64,000 bases of DNA from Martelella sp. NC20 (GCF_013459645.1 NZ_CP054861.1:4886001-4950000); one strand, 5' to 3'. Numbered from the stretch's first letter, positions 35,242 to 45,469 are shown. The notes: generated by a model from the letters alone, not told the origin. Program-made: numbers and translations.

Positions 35242-36366
35242 TTGAAAGACCGCTCCGGCATCGCCCTTTCGGAAAGCCAGCGCATCGCCTGGCTTCGCCT
35301 GATCCGCAGCGACAATGTCGGCCCCGTTACGTTTCGCGAACTGATCAACCATTACGGCAGCGCCGAGGCAGCGCTTGAAAGGCTTCCCGAACTCGCGGTG
35401 CGCGGCGGCGCCCGGAAGCGTTTTCGCGTGGCGAGCACGGTCGAGGCCGAAAGCGAACTGGCGGTGGCGGCCCGCCACAAGGGCCGGTTCGTCGCCATCG
35501 GCGAGCCGGATTACCCGCCGGCGCTGCGGGCCATCGACGGCGCACCGCCGCTTCTGGCCATGTGCGGCAGCGGCGATGTCGCGACCCGCCCCGCCGTCGG
35601 CATTGTCGGCGCCCGCAACGCCTCGGTGGCCGGCGCCAAGTTCACCGCCATGATCGCCAATGTCGCAGCCGGCGCCGGCTATACCGTGGTCTCGGGGCTG
35701 GCGCGTGGTATTGACGCCGCCGCCCACCGCGCGAGCCTGTTTCACGGAACGCTGGCCGTGATCGCCGGCGGCCTCGACCGCCCCTACCCGCCCGAAAACA
35801 TCGAACTCTATCGCGAAATCTGCGGCGAAGGCGGCGTTGCCATCAGCGAAATGCCCTATGGGTGGGAGCCGCGCGCGCGCGACTTTCCGCGCCGCAACCG
35901 GCTGATCGCCGGCTGCTCGCTCGCCGTGGTCGTGATCGAGGCGGCGAACCGCTCGGGCTCGCTGATCACCGCGCGGCTTGCCAATGAATGCGGACGGCTG
36001 GTGCTGGCCGTGCCGGGCTCGCCGCTCGATCCGCGCGCGCATGGAACCAACGGGCTGATCAAGCAGGGCGCGATGATCGTGTGCAGCCCGGAGGATGTGC
36101 TGGAGGCGCTGGCGCCGCTGTCGCAGATGGAGCTGCCGATACGAGGCGGCGCGGATGAAGAGGAGGCGGAAGAGCCTCCGGCAGCAGCCCCCGATGATGA
36201 CGATCGCGCACGGGTGGCCGAGGCGCTGGGTCCGAGCCCCTGCGAGATCGACGACCTGATACGCTTCAGCGGCGTGAACGCGGCCGCCGTTCAGCTGATT
36301 TTGCTCGAACTGGACCTCGCCGGCCGGCTGGCGCGCCACCCCGGAGGCAAAGTTTCACTGATCTGA
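35242..36366 (+). CDS. dprA: DNA-processing protein DprA
   Basis: This 374-residue protein loads RecA on incoming single-stranded DNA. An N-terminal SAM-like region (WLRLIRSDNVGPVTFRELI) precedes the Rossmann core with VGIVGARNASVAGAKFTAMIA, VVSGLARGIDAAAHRASL, GGLDRPYPPENIELYREI and FPRRNRLIAGCS. A C-terminal winged-helix domain (VAEALGPSPCEIDDLIRFSGVN) ends it. The start is TTG 35242 with GGAAG upstream. It is 58 bp after plsY, an order conserved in rhizobia. Confidence 0.94.
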   Translation: MKDRSGIALSESQRIAWLRLIRSDNVGPVTFRELINHYGSAEAALERLPELAVRGGARKRFRVASTVEAESELAVAARHKGRFVAIGEPDYPPALRAIDGAPPLLAMCGSGDVATRPAVGIVGARNASVAGAKFTAMIANVAAGAGYTVVSGLARGIDAAAHRASLFHGTLAVIAGGLDRPYPPENIELYREICGEGGVAISEMPYGWEPRARDFPRRNRLIAGCSLAVVVIEAANRSGSLITARLANECGRLVLAVPGSPLDPRAHGTNGLIKQGAMIVCSPEDVLEALAPLSQMELPIRGGADEEEAEEPPAAAPDDDDRARVAEALGPSPCEIDDLIRFSGVNAAAVQLILLELDLAGRLARHPGGKVSLI

Positions 36367-36437
36367 GGATTGCGTCCTTCAGATAGAAATGACAGCGCTA
36401 ACAAATCGAAAACGGTTGTTGCCGGTCAAATTGGAAT

Positions 36438-36641
36438 TCAGCCCTTGCGGACCGAGGGGGCGAGCACCTGCGTCTGCACATCCCCCGCCTCTATATAGGC
36501 CATGTCGATCAGGTAGCAGAGCATTTCAGCCCCGTCCTTATTTGAAAGCCGACGCAGTTGGCCCAGTATCTGACGGATATAAATAATTTCCTCTTCGGTC
36601 AATTTTCGGGAACCTTCGCGTTCAGGAGGAAAGGACGACAT
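36438..36641 (-). CDS. Small conserved-type hypothetical protein
   Basis: This 67-residue protein begins MSSFPPEREGSRKLTEEEIIYIRQILGQLRRLSNKDGAEMLCYLIDMAYIEAGD. It is mostly helical and acidic in the middle, with no signal peptide. Short proteins with the pattern L..EEI.YIR..L..L.......ML.YLI.MAY.EA occur in rhizobia; no function is known to me. It has a TAAAT-rich promoter region upstream and lies convergent to dprA. Confidence 0.72.
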   Translation of the reverse strand: MSSFPPEREGSRKLTEEEIIYIRQILGQLRRLSNKDGAEMLCYLIDMAYIEAGDVQTQVLAPSVRKG

Positions 36642-37108
36642 ACATACACCTATTTTTCGGCAACGGATCGAATCCGAACCGGCACTCTACTCACCTGACA
36701 AACAATACCGCCAAAGGTCAGGATTGCAATTATTATTAGTATTCTCTTCTGGTTGTATTAGCGTGTAAACATGCAAAAATGGCCCCGAGGCCTTGACCCG
36801 GCCGCCATCCCTGTCCATCTCGTGAGCCAACGGTCGGAACAGTAAATGCAGCTTGAGACAGCCAAAAATGTCCATTCTGCTTGATCTCCCGGCGAAATTG
36901 GTAGAAGCGGAGGCGAAGGTTGCCATCAAGGGAACGCCTCGATAGCGTTCTCCGCCAAGCGGGACACCCCCGTCATATCCGCCATTCTGCCCGGATGCGC
37001 CTCGCGGCCGCCGAGCCGGCGGGTACGGGCCGAGCGCGCGACCGATAATTTACCGCGAAGATGCGGGCGTCGAACCAGGTTCGTACGCAGACCCAGGAAA
37101 CGGATTAC
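36642..37108. other. Non-coding region upstream of topA
   Basis: About 470 bp, with an AT-rich patch at 36725-36780 (ATTATTATTAG, GTGTAAACATG) that may hold promoters for the small gene or topA. One 80-codon minus frame (36687-36929) crosses it but has no family resemblance and poor codon use, so I do not call it. Confidence 0.5.
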
Positions 37109-39760
37109 ATGGACCTTGTTGTTGTAGAGTCGCCCGCCAAAGCCAAGACAATCAACAAATATCTCGGCAAGGACTACAAGGTTCTCGCCTCTTTCGGCCA
37201 TGTCCGTGATCTGCCTGCCAAGGATGGATCGGTCCTGCCCGATGATGATTTCGCGATGTTATGGAAGGTCGACACCGCATCGGCCAAGCGGGTCAAGGAT
37301 ATCGCCGACGCGATGAAAAACGCCGACGGCCTGATCCTCGCGACCGACCCGGACAGGGAAGGCGAAGCCATTTCCTGGCATGTTCTCGACCTGCTGAACA
37401 AGAAAAAACTGCTGAAGGACAAGCCGGTCAAGCGGGTGGTGTTCAACGCGATCACCAAGAAGTCGGTGCTCGACGCCATGGCCAATCCGCGCGATATCGA
37501 TGAAGCGCTGGTCAATGCCTATCTGGCGCGGCGCGCGCTCGACTATCTCGTCGGCTTCAACCTGTCGCCGGTCTTGTGGCGCAAGCTTCCCGGCGCCCGC
37601 TCGGCGGGCCGGGTGCAATCCGTGGCGCTGCGTCTGGTCTGCGAACGCGAAAGCGAGATCGAGCGCTTCATTCCCGAGGAATACTGGAGCATTGTCGCCG
37701 ACCTGAAGACCCCGCGCAATGATGCCTTCGAGGCGCGGCTGGTGCTGGCCGACGGCAAGCGGGTTCAGAAGAATTCGATCAAGACCGGCGAACAGGCCGA
37801 GCGCATCAGGGTCTTGCTGGAGACGGCGAGCTATAGCGTCAAGAGCGTCGAGGCAAAGCCCGTCAGGCGCAATCCGGGACCGCCCTTCACCACCTCCACC
37901 CTGCAGCAGGCCGCCTCCTCGCGTCTCGGCTTTTCGGCCTCACGCACCATGCAGGTGGCGCAGCGCCTCTATGAGGGAATAAGCCTTGGCGGCGAGGCCG
38001 CCGGTCTGATCACATACATGCGTACCGACGGCGTCTCGATGGCGCCCGAGGCCATTGCCGCCGCCAGGGACGCGATCGGCGACCAGTTCGGTACGCGCTA
38101 CCTTCCCGAGCAGGCGCGCGGATACTCCGTGAAGGCCAAGAACGCCCAGGAAGCCCACGAGGCGATTCGCCCGACCGATTTCACCCGCACGCCGCAATCG
38201 GTGCGCAAACATCTCGATTCCGATCAGTTCCGGCTCTACGACCTGATCTGGAAACGCGGAATCGCAAGCCAGATGGCTTCTGCGGAGATGGAGCGCACCA
38301 CTGCTGAAATCGAGGCCGCCAATGGTGGCGAGATTGTCGGGCTGCGCGCAGTTGGCACCATCGTCCGCTTTGACGGTTTCCTTGCGGCCTACACCGATAA
38401 TCAGGAAGAAAAGACGCCGTCCGACGACGGTGACGATGACGGACGCCTTCCCGAGATCAATCAGGGCGAGAGCGTCGCCAAGGAAAAGATCCGCGCCACC
38501 CAGCACTTCACCGAACCGCCGCCGCGGTTTTCGGAAGCATCGCTGATCAAGCGGCTCGAAGAGCTCGGCATCGGCCGCCCCTCCACCTATGCCTCGACGC
38601 TCGCCACGCTGCGCGACCGCGAATATGTGACGATCGAGAACCGCAAGCTGACGCCCGAGCCCAAGGGCCGGCTGGTGACGGCGTTCCTGGAGAATTTCTT
38701 CAGCCGTTATGTCGAATACGATTTCACCGCCGAGCTTGAGGAAAAGCTCGACAGGATTTCCGACGGCTCGCTCGAATGGAAACAGGTGCTGCGTGATTTC
38801 TGGAAGGATTTCTTCGCCCAGGTCGAAGGCACCAAGGAACTGCGCGTCACCAATGTTCTCGATGCGTTGAATGAGGCGCTGGCGCCGCTGGTGTTCCCCA
38901 AGCGCGAGGATGGCGGCGATCCGCGCCAGTGCCAGGCCTGCGGCACCGGCCAGCTTTCGCTGAAGCTCGGCAAATACGGCGCGTTCGTCGGCTGCTCGAA
39001 CTATCCGGAGTGCAACTTCACCCGCCAGCTTTCCGGCGACGCGGAAGCCGCCAATGGCGGCGTCAATCCGAACGAACCCAACGAACTCGGCACCGATCCG
39101 GAAACGGGCGACCCGGTCACGCTCCGTTCCGGCCGCTTCGGCCCCTATGTCCAGCGCGGCGACGGCAAGGAGGCCAAGCGCTCCTCGCTGCCGAAGGGCT
39201 GGAAGCCGGAGGATATCGACCTTGAAAAGGCGCTCAGGCTGTTGGCGCTGCCGCGCGATGTCGGATCGCATCCCGAAGACGGCAAGATGATTACCGCGGG
39301 CCTGGGCCGCTACGGACCGTTCGTGCTTCATGACGGCACCTATGCCAATCTCGAGAGCATCGACGAGGTCTTCGCGGTCGGCGTCAACCGCGCGGTTGCC
39401 GCCATTGCCGACAAGAAGGCCAATGGCGGACGCCGGGGCGCAACAGCCAAGGCGCTGAAATCGCTCGGCGACCACCCCGAGGGCGGCGAAGTGACGGTCA
39501 ATGAGGGCCGCTACGGACCTTATGTCAAATGGGGCAAGATCAACGCCACAATCCCCAAGGGCAAGGAACCGCAATCCGTGACCATGGAAGAGGCCGTGCC
39601 GCTTCTCGCCGCGCGCGCCGAAAAGGCGGGCCTGAAGAAACCCGCGAAGAAGGCCGCAGCGAAAAAGCCAGCCGCCAAAAAGACGGCGGCAAAGAAGACA
39701 ACCACCAGGAAAACAGCTTCCGCGAAGAAAACCGCAGAGGCTGAAGGCGACAACAGTTGA
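37109..39760 (+). CDS. topA: DNA topoisomerase I
   Basis: This 883-residue type IA topoisomerase relaxes negative supercoils. The Toprim domain starts MDLVVVESPAKAKTINKYLG and has ATDPDREGEAISWH. The catalytic Tyr lies in GLITYMRTDGVSM near residue 310. The C-terminal part has a CxxC zinc motif (CQACGTGQLSLKLGKYGAFVGCSNYPEC) and repeated GRYGPYV motifs. A Lys/Ala tail (KKAAAKKPAAKKTAAKK) ends the protein, probably binding DNA or RNA polymerase. ATG 37109 follows AGGAAA and fits the family start. The stop overlaps the rnr start (TTGA). Confidence 0.96.
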   Translation: MDLVVVESPAKAKTINKYLGKDYKVLASFGHVRDLPAKDGSVLPDDDFAMLWKVDTASAKRVKDIADAMKNADGLILATDPDREGEAISWHVLDLLNKKKLLKDKPVKRVVFNAITKKSVLDAMANPRDIDEALVNAYLARRALDYLVGFNLSPVLWRKLPGARSAGRVQSVALRLVCERESEIERFIPEEYWSIVADLKTPRNDAFEARLVLADGKRVQKNSIKTGEQAERIRVLLETASYSVKSVEAKPVRRNPGPPFTTSTLQQAASSRLGFSASRTMQVAQRLYEGISLGGEAAGLITYMRTDGVSMAPEAIAAARDAIGDQFGTRYLPEQARGYSVKAKNAQEAHEAIRPTDFTRTPQSVRKHLDSDQFRLYDLIWKRGIASQMASAEMERTTAEIEAANGGEIVGLRAVGTIVRFDGFLAAYTDNQEEKTPSDDGDDDGRLPEINQGESVAKEKIRATQHFTEPPPRFSEASLIKRLEELGIGRPSTYASTLATLRDREYVTIENRKLTPEPKGRLVTAFLENFFSRYVEYDFTAELEEKLDRISDGSLEWKQVLRDFWKDFFAQVEGTKELRVTNVLDALNEALAPLVFPKREDGGDPRQCQACGTGQLSLKLGKYGAFVGCSNYPECNFTRQLSGDAEAANGGVNPNEPNELGTDPETGDPVTLRSGRFGPYVQRGDGKEAKRSSLPKGWKPEDIDLEKALRLLALPRDVGSHPEDGKMITAGLGRYGPFVLHDGTYANLESIDEVFAVGVNRAVAAIADKKANGGRRGATAKALKSLGDHPEGGEVTVNEGRYGPYVKWGKINATIPKGKEPQSVTMEEAVPLLAARAEKAGLKKPAKKAAAKKPAAKKTAAKKTTTRKTASAKKTAEAEGDNS

Positions 39761-42069
39761 GCCAGAAACCGCGTCCCCGCCGGACGGAAAAGCAGAAGAG
39801 CGCGACCGCCCCGACCATCATCCATGGCGCGGTGCCGCCGCGCGACGTGCTGCTCGCCTTCATCAATGACAATCCGGAACAGGCCTCCAAGCGCGAGATC
39901 GCCAGGGCCTTCGGGATCAAGGGCGACGACCGTATCGTGCTGAAGGCGCTGCTGCGCGAGCTCGAGGACGAAGGGCTGCTGCAGAAGAAGAACAAGAGCC
40001 TGATGCGCCCGGGCGCCCTACCCCCAGTCACCGTGCTCGACATCACCACCCGCGACAAGGACGGCGAACTGATCGCCCGGCCGGCCGAATGGCCGATCGA
40101 GGAGGGTGCGGCCCCCGCCGTGCTGGTGCGCCAGTCTGGCGGTGGCAAGAACGGCAACCGCAAGTCCCCGACCGCTGGCCTCGGCGACCGGATCCTCGCC
40201 AAGATTTTCCCGTCGAAATCCGAGACCGGCCCGTCCTATACCGCCCGCATCATCAAGGTGATCGACAAGCGCAAGCTCGCCGCCCTCGGCGTCGTCCGCA
40301 TCCTCGATGACGGCAGCGCCCGGCTGATGCCGATCGACCGGCGCGACAATGAAGTCGACCTCGTCGAACTCGCCGACGCCAAGGACGGTGACCTTGTCGA
40401 GGTCGACGTCCAGCGCTCCGGCCGTTACGGCCTGCCGCGCGGCTCGGTGCTCTCGGTGGTCGGCTCGCTCGCCTCCGAAAAGGCGGTGTCGATGATCGCG
40501 ATCCACGCTCACGGGATTCCGCATATCTTCCCGAAACAGGTGCTAGACGAGGCGGACGCCGCCAAGCCCGCCACCATGTCGCATCGCGAGGACTGGCGCG
40601 ACCTGCCGCTCGTCACCATCGACCCGGCCGACGCCAAGGACCATGACGACGCCGTCTTCGCCGAGCCGGACACAAGGCCCGAAAACGAGGGCGGCGTGAT
40701 CGTCACCGTCGCGATCGCCGATGTCTCGTATTACGTCCGCCCGAAATCCTCGCTTGACCGCGAGGCGCTGAAGCGCGGCAATTCGGTTTATTTCCCGGAC
40801 CGGGTGGTGCCGATGCTGCCCGAGCGGATTTCCAACGACCTCTGCTCGCTGCGCGAGGGCGAGGACCGGCCGGCGCTTGCCGTCAGGATGGTGTTTTCGA
40901 AGGACGGCCGAAAGGCCTCCCATACCTTCCACCGGATCATGATGAAGAGTGCCGCAAAACTCTCCTACCAACAGGCGCAGGCCGCGATCGACGGCCACAC
41001 CGACGACCAGACCGGCCCGCTGCTGGAGCCCATTCTGAAGCCGCTCTGGGCGGCCTACGAGACGATGAAGCGCGGCCGCGACCGCCGCCAGCCGCTCGAA
41101 CTCGACATGCCGGAGCGCCGCATCCTGCTGAAGGGAGACGGCACGGTCGACAGGGTGGTGGTCCCGCCCCGCCTCGATGCCCACAAGCTGATCGAGGAGA
41201 TGATGATCCAGGCGAATGTCGCCGCCGCCGAAACGCTGGAAAGCAAGCGCCAGAAACTGATCTACCGTGCCCATGACGCACCGACGCTCGCCAAGCAGGA
41301 AACCCTGCGCGATTTTCTGGCCACGCTCTCGATTCCGCTGGCGAAGGGCGGCAATCTGCGCGCCAACTCCTTCAACGGCATCCTGTCCAAGGCGGAGGAC
41401 AGCCCGCACAAGGACATCGTCAACCAGATGGTGCTGCGCTCCCAGAGCCAGGCGGTCTATTCACCGGAGAATATCGGCCATTTCGGGCTGAACCTGATGA
41501 AATACGCCCATTTCACCTCGCCGATCCGCCGCTATGCCGACCTGATCGTCCACCGCGCGCTGGTGGCCTCGCTGCATCTCGGCGAAGGCGGGCTGACGGC
41601 GGAGGAGGAAGCCCAGCTCGATGACATCGCCGCCGAGATATCGACCTTCGAGCGCCGCGCCATGGCCGCCGAGCGCGAGACCGTCGACCGGCTGGTGGCG
41701 CATCATCTGGCCGGCCGCATCGGTGAGAGCTTCGATGGCCGCGTGGCCGGCGTCACCCGCTCCGGCCTGTTCATCGCGCTGCCCGAATACGGCGCCGACG
41801 GCTTCATTCCGGTCTCCACGCTCGGGACAGACTATTTCGTCCACGACGAGGTCCGCCAGGCGCTGGTCGGCGACAAGACCGGGCTCGGCTATCAGCTCGG
41901 CGACGATGTCGAGGTGCAACTGGTCGAGGCGATCCCGCTTGCGGGCGCCCTGCGTTTCGAAATGCTGAGTTCCGGCAAGAAACTGCCGGCCGCCACCCGC
42001 TCGTTCCACAAGTCGAAGCGCGGCCGCCCGATGCAAGGCGGCCGCCCCGGCCCGCGCGGACGGCGATAG
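39757..42069 (+). CDS. rnr: Ribonuclease R
   Basis: This 770-residue 3'-5' exoribonuclease degrades structured RNA. An N-terminal winged-helix part (VLLAFINDNPEQASKREIARAFGIKGDDR) and cold-shock-like domains lead into the RNB core with TIDPADAKDHDDAVFAEP (catalytic Asp cluster, near residue 290). A C-terminal S1 domain (GESFDGRVAGVTRSGLFIALPEYGADGFIPV) and a basic tail end it. The start is TTG 39757, overlapping the topA stop by 4 bp, so the two genes are translationally coupled. Confidence 0.95.
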   Translation: MSQKPRPRRTEKQKSATAPTIIHGAVPPRDVLLAFINDNPEQASKREIARAFGIKGDDRIVLKALLRELEDEGLLQKKNKSLMRPGALPPVTVLDITTRDKDGELIARPAEWPIEEGAAPAVLVRQSGGGKNGNRKSPTAGLGDRILAKIFPSKSETGPSYTARIIKVIDKRKLAALGVVRILDDGSARLMPIDRRDNEVDLVELADAKDGDLVEVDVQRSGRYGLPRGSVLSVVGSLASEKAVSMIAIHAHGIPHIFPKQVLDEADAAKPATMSHREDWRDLPLVTIDPADAKDHDDAVFAEPDTRPENEGGVIVTVAIADVSYYVRPKSSLDREALKRGNSVYFPDRVVPMLPERISNDLCSLREGEDRPALAVRMVFSKDGRKASHTFHRIMMKSAAKLSYQQAQAAIDGHTDDQTGPLLEPILKPLWAAYETMKRGRDRRQPLELDMPERRILLKGDGTVDRVVVPPRLDAHKLIEEMMIQANVAAAETLESKRQKLIYRAHDAPTLAKQETLRDFLATLSIPLAKGGNLRANSFNGILSKAEDSPHKDIVNQMVLRSQSQAVYSPENIGHFGLNLMKYAHFTSPIRRYADLIVHRALVASLHLGEGGLTAEEEAQLDDIAAEISTFERRAMAAERETVDRLVAHHLAGRIGESFDGRVAGVTRSGLFIALPEYGADGFIPVSTLGTDYFVHDEVRQALVGDKTGLGYQLGDDVEVQLVEAIPLAGALRFEMLSSGKKLPAATRSFHKSKRGRPMQGGRPGPRGRR

Positions 42070-42261
42070 AGCGGGGCCCGCATTTCGCGAAGTTTTGCCG
42101 GCACAGCTCACACTTGCCTTTTGAGACCACCTCATATATAGGCACTCCGTTCGCGCAGACACCCTTGGAGGCAGCGCGAATGAGGGCCGGCAACGGCGCT
42201 CCGTCTTGCGGTTTTCAGATATCGCCGCAAAACGCTCCGCACACAACCGAAAGGAATTGCT

Positions 42262-42915
42262 ATGAGCAACACCAATTCCGTGCTCACGGCCGAAGCGCGC
42301 GAACGGGTCGGTAAGGGGTCCGCCCGGGAACTGCGCCGCAACGGTATGGTCCCCGCCGTGATCTACGGCGACAAACAAGCCCCGGTTTCAATCGCGATCG
42401 CGCGCAAGGAGATCACCAAGCTTATCTTCGACGGTGGTTTCATGACGACCACCTTCACCGTCGAAGTCGGCAAGGATAAGCACATGGTCCTGCCCAAGGA
42501 CTATCAGCTCGATCCCGTCCGCGATTTCGTCATGCATGTCGACTTCCTGCGGATCTCCGAAAAGAGCACCGTTACCGTCGCCGTCCCGGTTCACTTCATC
42601 AATGATGACAAGTGCCCCGGCATCAAGAAGGGCGGCGTGCTCAACATCGTGCGTCACGAAGTTGAATTCCACTGCCCGGCCAACGCGATCCCCGACAGCA
42701 TCACGGTCGATCTCGTTTCGGCCCAGCTCGGCGACAGCATCCACATTTCGGCCGTCGACCTGCCGAAAAACGTGACGCCGGTCATCTCCGACCGCGACTT
42801 CACCATCGCCACGATCGCAACGCCCGCAGGCCTCAAGTCCGACGAGGGCGATACGCCAGAGGCAGGTGAGGTCGAAGCGACTGCACAGTCAGACGAGAAT
42901 TCTGAAGAGAATTGA
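42262..42915 (+). CDS. rplY: 50S ribosomal protein L25, long (Ctc) form
   Basis: This 217-residue protein binds 5S rRNA. The L25 domain is residues 1-95 ([29 protein letters not shown]) and the TL5/Ctc C-terminal beta domain follows ([33 protein letters not shown]). An acidic tail ([18 protein letters not shown]) ends it. AAAGGA lies 8 bp upstream of ATG 42262. A terminator follows at 42940. In related genomes pth comes next; here a GGDEF-EAL gene intervenes. Confidence 0.96.
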   Translation: MSNTNSVLTAEARERVGKGSARELRRNGMVPAVIYGDKQAPVSIAIARKEITKLIFDGGFMTTTFTVEVGKDKHMVLPKDYQLDPVRDFVMHVDFLRISEKSTVTVAVPVHFINDDKCPGIKKGGVLNIVRHEVEFHCPANAIPDSITVDLVSAQLGDSIHISAVDLPKNVTPVISDRDFTIATIATPAGLKSDEGDTPEAGEVEATAQSDENSEEN

Positions 42916-42939
42916 TCTCGTCCGATATCGGCAGATACG

Positions 42940-42968
42940 AACCGCGGGCGCGAGTCCGCGGTTTTTTA
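42940..42968 (+). terminator. Rho-independent terminator of rplY
   Basis: AACCGCGG and CCGCGGTT form an 8-bp stem with an 8-nt loop, followed by a T6 run, 25 bp after the stop codon. Confidence 0.9.
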
Positions 42969-43150
42969 ATTGTAAGTGCACACTAAAATATGCTTGCCAA
43001 GGCTGACGCCGGTGCGTTTAATATCATTGGCTTACATATATTTGCTGCGCGATTGCCTCCGCCGGTTGCGCTGGTCTGGAGCCGAAACATATTCAGGTGT
43101 TTCCCTGTTCGGGATCAAACGTCATTTGCATCAGGCAGGAGCGTGCAGTT

Positions 43151-45415
43151 TTGCGCCGTAAGTTGAGTAGAACGGGAATGTTAGCGCTTTCATGCGGAGT
43201 AACGCTTGCCTGTGCGATGGTGCTGACCGCCCTTTTCGGGCTTTGGGTGGGAGAGAAGCGGCGGATAGAGACCAATGATTATATTGCCGGCCTTGCAAAT
43301 GTCAGTGCGCCGACAATCGCGGCCGCTGATATCGAGGCCATTGGCGTCATTGCCGCCGCGCTGGTGGATACGTCCGTTGTCAAGAAGCTTGAAATAAGGA
43401 ACCAGACCGGCCTGCTCGACCTGATCGTGACGGACGGAAATCTCTCCGGCCGGCAGGAGCGGCATCTGCTCACCCATACGCAGACGATCGTTTTCACGAA
43501 CCCGGCGGACGGGACGGGAGAACTGACGCTCTATTTTTCCGACCCCTCGCTCTTGAGCACCTGGATATTGCGCGGCGTGTGCCTGATCGCCATTGCCGCG
43601 CTCGGCTTGCTGATGTGGCGGGCGCCGACGGTGCTGGCCGACAGCACCTTCAAGCGTGAGTTGCTCGAAGCCCGCAACAAGCGGCGCAGACGCCTATCGA
43701 AGCTGAACCGCTTCTCGCGCTACTTTGCGGCATCGGAACCAAAGGCGCTGCCGGAGGCGAACGCTTTTGGCGAGCTGTTCGAGAGCGAAACCGAAATGGT
43801 CGTTCTGATTTCGGTCAGCGGTCAGATCGTCGATGCCAGCCATGGCTGGCTTTCGGCGGGCGGATATCGACGTGAAAATGTCCTGAACGTGCACATGACC
43901 GAATTCATTGCCGATTCCGACCGCCGCATGATCGCTGACCGCCTCGAACGGATGCGTTCATCCAGCCTCGCGCAGGCAGGCACGCTGAAATATCTGCGCG
44001 CCGATGGTAGCCGCGTGGATATCTGGTTTTCCGCCCTACCCGTCGCCACCCCCGATGGCGATCACTTCATACTGGCCGTCATCCGTGAAATTCCCGAGAT
44101 ATCGGCCAGTGCGCACGAGAACGCGCCGCTTCTTACCGACCCCTTGACCGGACTGCTGAACAGGATGGGGTTTGAACGCGCGTTGGACCACCTGCTGGCA
44201 AGCCCGGGACAGGACGTGATCTGCGTTCTGGTGGATTTCGACCGTTTCAAGACCGTCATCGACCATCACGGATTCCAGAAGGGCGAGGAGGTCCTTCGCG
44301 GTTTCGTCAAGCGGCTCACCCCGGCACTGGATGAAAGGAGTTACGCAGCCCGGCTTGGAGGCGATGAATTCGCCTTCGTGCTCGCCGGCGCAGAGGCGAA
44401 GGCGCGCGCCGAAGCTCTCGCCAATGCCATTCACGATGCGATCTATCTGCCTTTCACCGTGAAGACAGCCTCGATCACCACAAATGTCAGCATCGGCATC
44501 GCCTCAGCGCCGGACCACGCCACCGATGGCAGGAACCTGCTGCGGCTCGCCACAATCGCGGTTTCCGTTCAGAAAAAGGCTGGCCGCCACGGAACGCTCT
44601 GGTTCGAACCGGAAATGTTTACCAACACCAGAAAGCGCGCGCAAACCGAGGCGGATCTGCGAAGGGGTATCGAAGAAAACCTGTTCGAGCCGCATTTCCA
44701 GCCCATCATCAGTCTCGCCAGCGGCGCAACGATCGGCTTCGAGGCGCTGATCAGAATAAACCACCCCGAAAAGGGCGTCATCATGCCCGGCGAGTTCATA
44801 GCGATCGCCGAGGAAACGGAGCAGATCGCTCCCGCCGGACGCCAGTTCTTCGCGAAAGCGCTGGCGGGTTTCCGCCAGATCAGCAAGCAGTTGCGCAATG
44901 ACGCGCTCGATCTCGCCGTAAACCTGTCGCCGGTGCAACTCACCCCGGACATGGTCGATTTCATGGCCGAGAAACTCGACGCCTTCGGCATCGATCCGGC
45001 GCGTCTGACCGTCGAGATCACCGAGGCCGTATTCCTGGAAGACAGCGACCGGATTCGCGGAAGCCTGCAGAAGCTGCGGCTGTTGGGCTGTCGGTTGGCG
45101 CTTGACGATTTCGGTACCGGCTACTCCTCGCTTTCCTATCTCTCGCGCCTGCAGGTCGACGTGATCAAGATCGACCAGTCCTTCACCCGCAACCTCACCG
45201 ACCCCGACGCCGCTGTCGCCAGCCGGTCGCGCCGGCTGATCGAGGGTATCGCCGCGATCTCGCTGAACATGGGATGTCAGATGGTGGCGGAAGGCGTCGA
45301 GAACGAAGAACAGGCGCGCCAGGTCCACGCCATCGGCGCCCAATATGGCCAGGGCTACCTCTATTCGCGCCCGCTTCCGCTCGCCGATACCATCATACGG
45401 CTTTCCGCCGGTTGA
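43151..45415 (+). CDS. Membrane PAS-GGDEF-EAL protein
   Basis: This protein of about 754 residues has an N-terminal helix (MLALSCGVTLACAMVLTALFGLWVG), an extracytoplasmic sensor region of about 110 residues, a second helix (ILRGVCLIAIAALGLLMW), a PAS domain, GGDEF and EAL. The cyclase site is intact (RLGGDEFAFVL), though the substrate region reads DFDRFKTVIDHHGFQKGEE, with departures from consensus. The EAL domain keeps FEALIRI, VNLSPVQL, EITEAV, DDFGTGYSSLSYL and AEGVEN, so it should hydrolyse c-di-GMP. TTG 43151 is chosen (AGGCAGGAG upstream); GTG 43097 and ATG 43178 are alternatives. Confidence 0.88.
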   Translation: MRRKLSRTGMLALSCGVTLACAMVLTALFGLWVGEKRRIETNDYIAGLANVSAPTIAAADIEAIGVIAAALVDTSVVKKLEIRNQTGLLDLIVTDGNLSGRQERHLLTHTQTIVFTNPADGTGELTLYFSDPSLLSTWILRGVCLIAIAALGLLMWRAPTVLADSTFKRELLEARNKRRRRLSKLNRFSRYFAASEPKALPEANAFGELFESETEMVVLISVSGQIVDASHGWLSAGGYRRENVLNVHMTEFIADSDRRMIADRLERMRSSSLAQAGTLKYLRADGSRVDIWFSALPVATPDGDHFILAVIREIPEISASAHENAPLLTDPLTGLLNRMGFERALDHLLASPGQDVICVLVDFDRFKTVIDHHGFQKGEEVLRGFVKRLTPALDERSYAARLGGDEFAFVLAGAEAKARAEALANAIHDAIYLPFTVKTASITTNVSIGIASAPDHATDGRNLLRLATIAVSVQKKAGRHGTLWFEPEMFTNTRKRAQTEADLRRGIEENLFEPHFQPIISLASGATIGFEALIRINHPEKGVIMPGEFIAIAEETEQIAPAGRQFFAKALAGFRQISKQLRNDALDLAVNLSPVQLTPDMVDFMAEKLDAFGIDPARLTVEITEAVFLEDSDRIRGSLQKLRLLGCRLALDDFGTGYSSLSYLSRLQVDVIKIDQSFTRNLTDPDAAVASRSRRLIEGIAAISLNMGCQMVAEGVENEEQARQVHAIGAQYGQGYLYSRPLPLADTIIRLSAG

Positions 45416-45425
45416 CAGCGGCGAC

Positions 45426-45453
45426 GAAAACCGGTTGTTGAGAGCCGGTTTTC
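45426..45453 (+). terminator. Terminator of the GGDEF-EAL gene, just upstream of pth
   Basis: GAAAACCGG and CCGGTTTTC form a perfect 9-bp stem with a 10-nt loop, 10 bp after the stop and 17 bp before the pth start. It separates the two transcripts or attenuates read-through into pth. Confidence 0.7.
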
Positions 45454-45469
45454 ATGACAGGACAGTCCC

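Noticed and set aside
36687..36929. An 80-codon minus frame upstream of topA
   Set aside because: It covers an AT-rich, probably regulatory stretch, shows no family pattern and has poor third-position GC.
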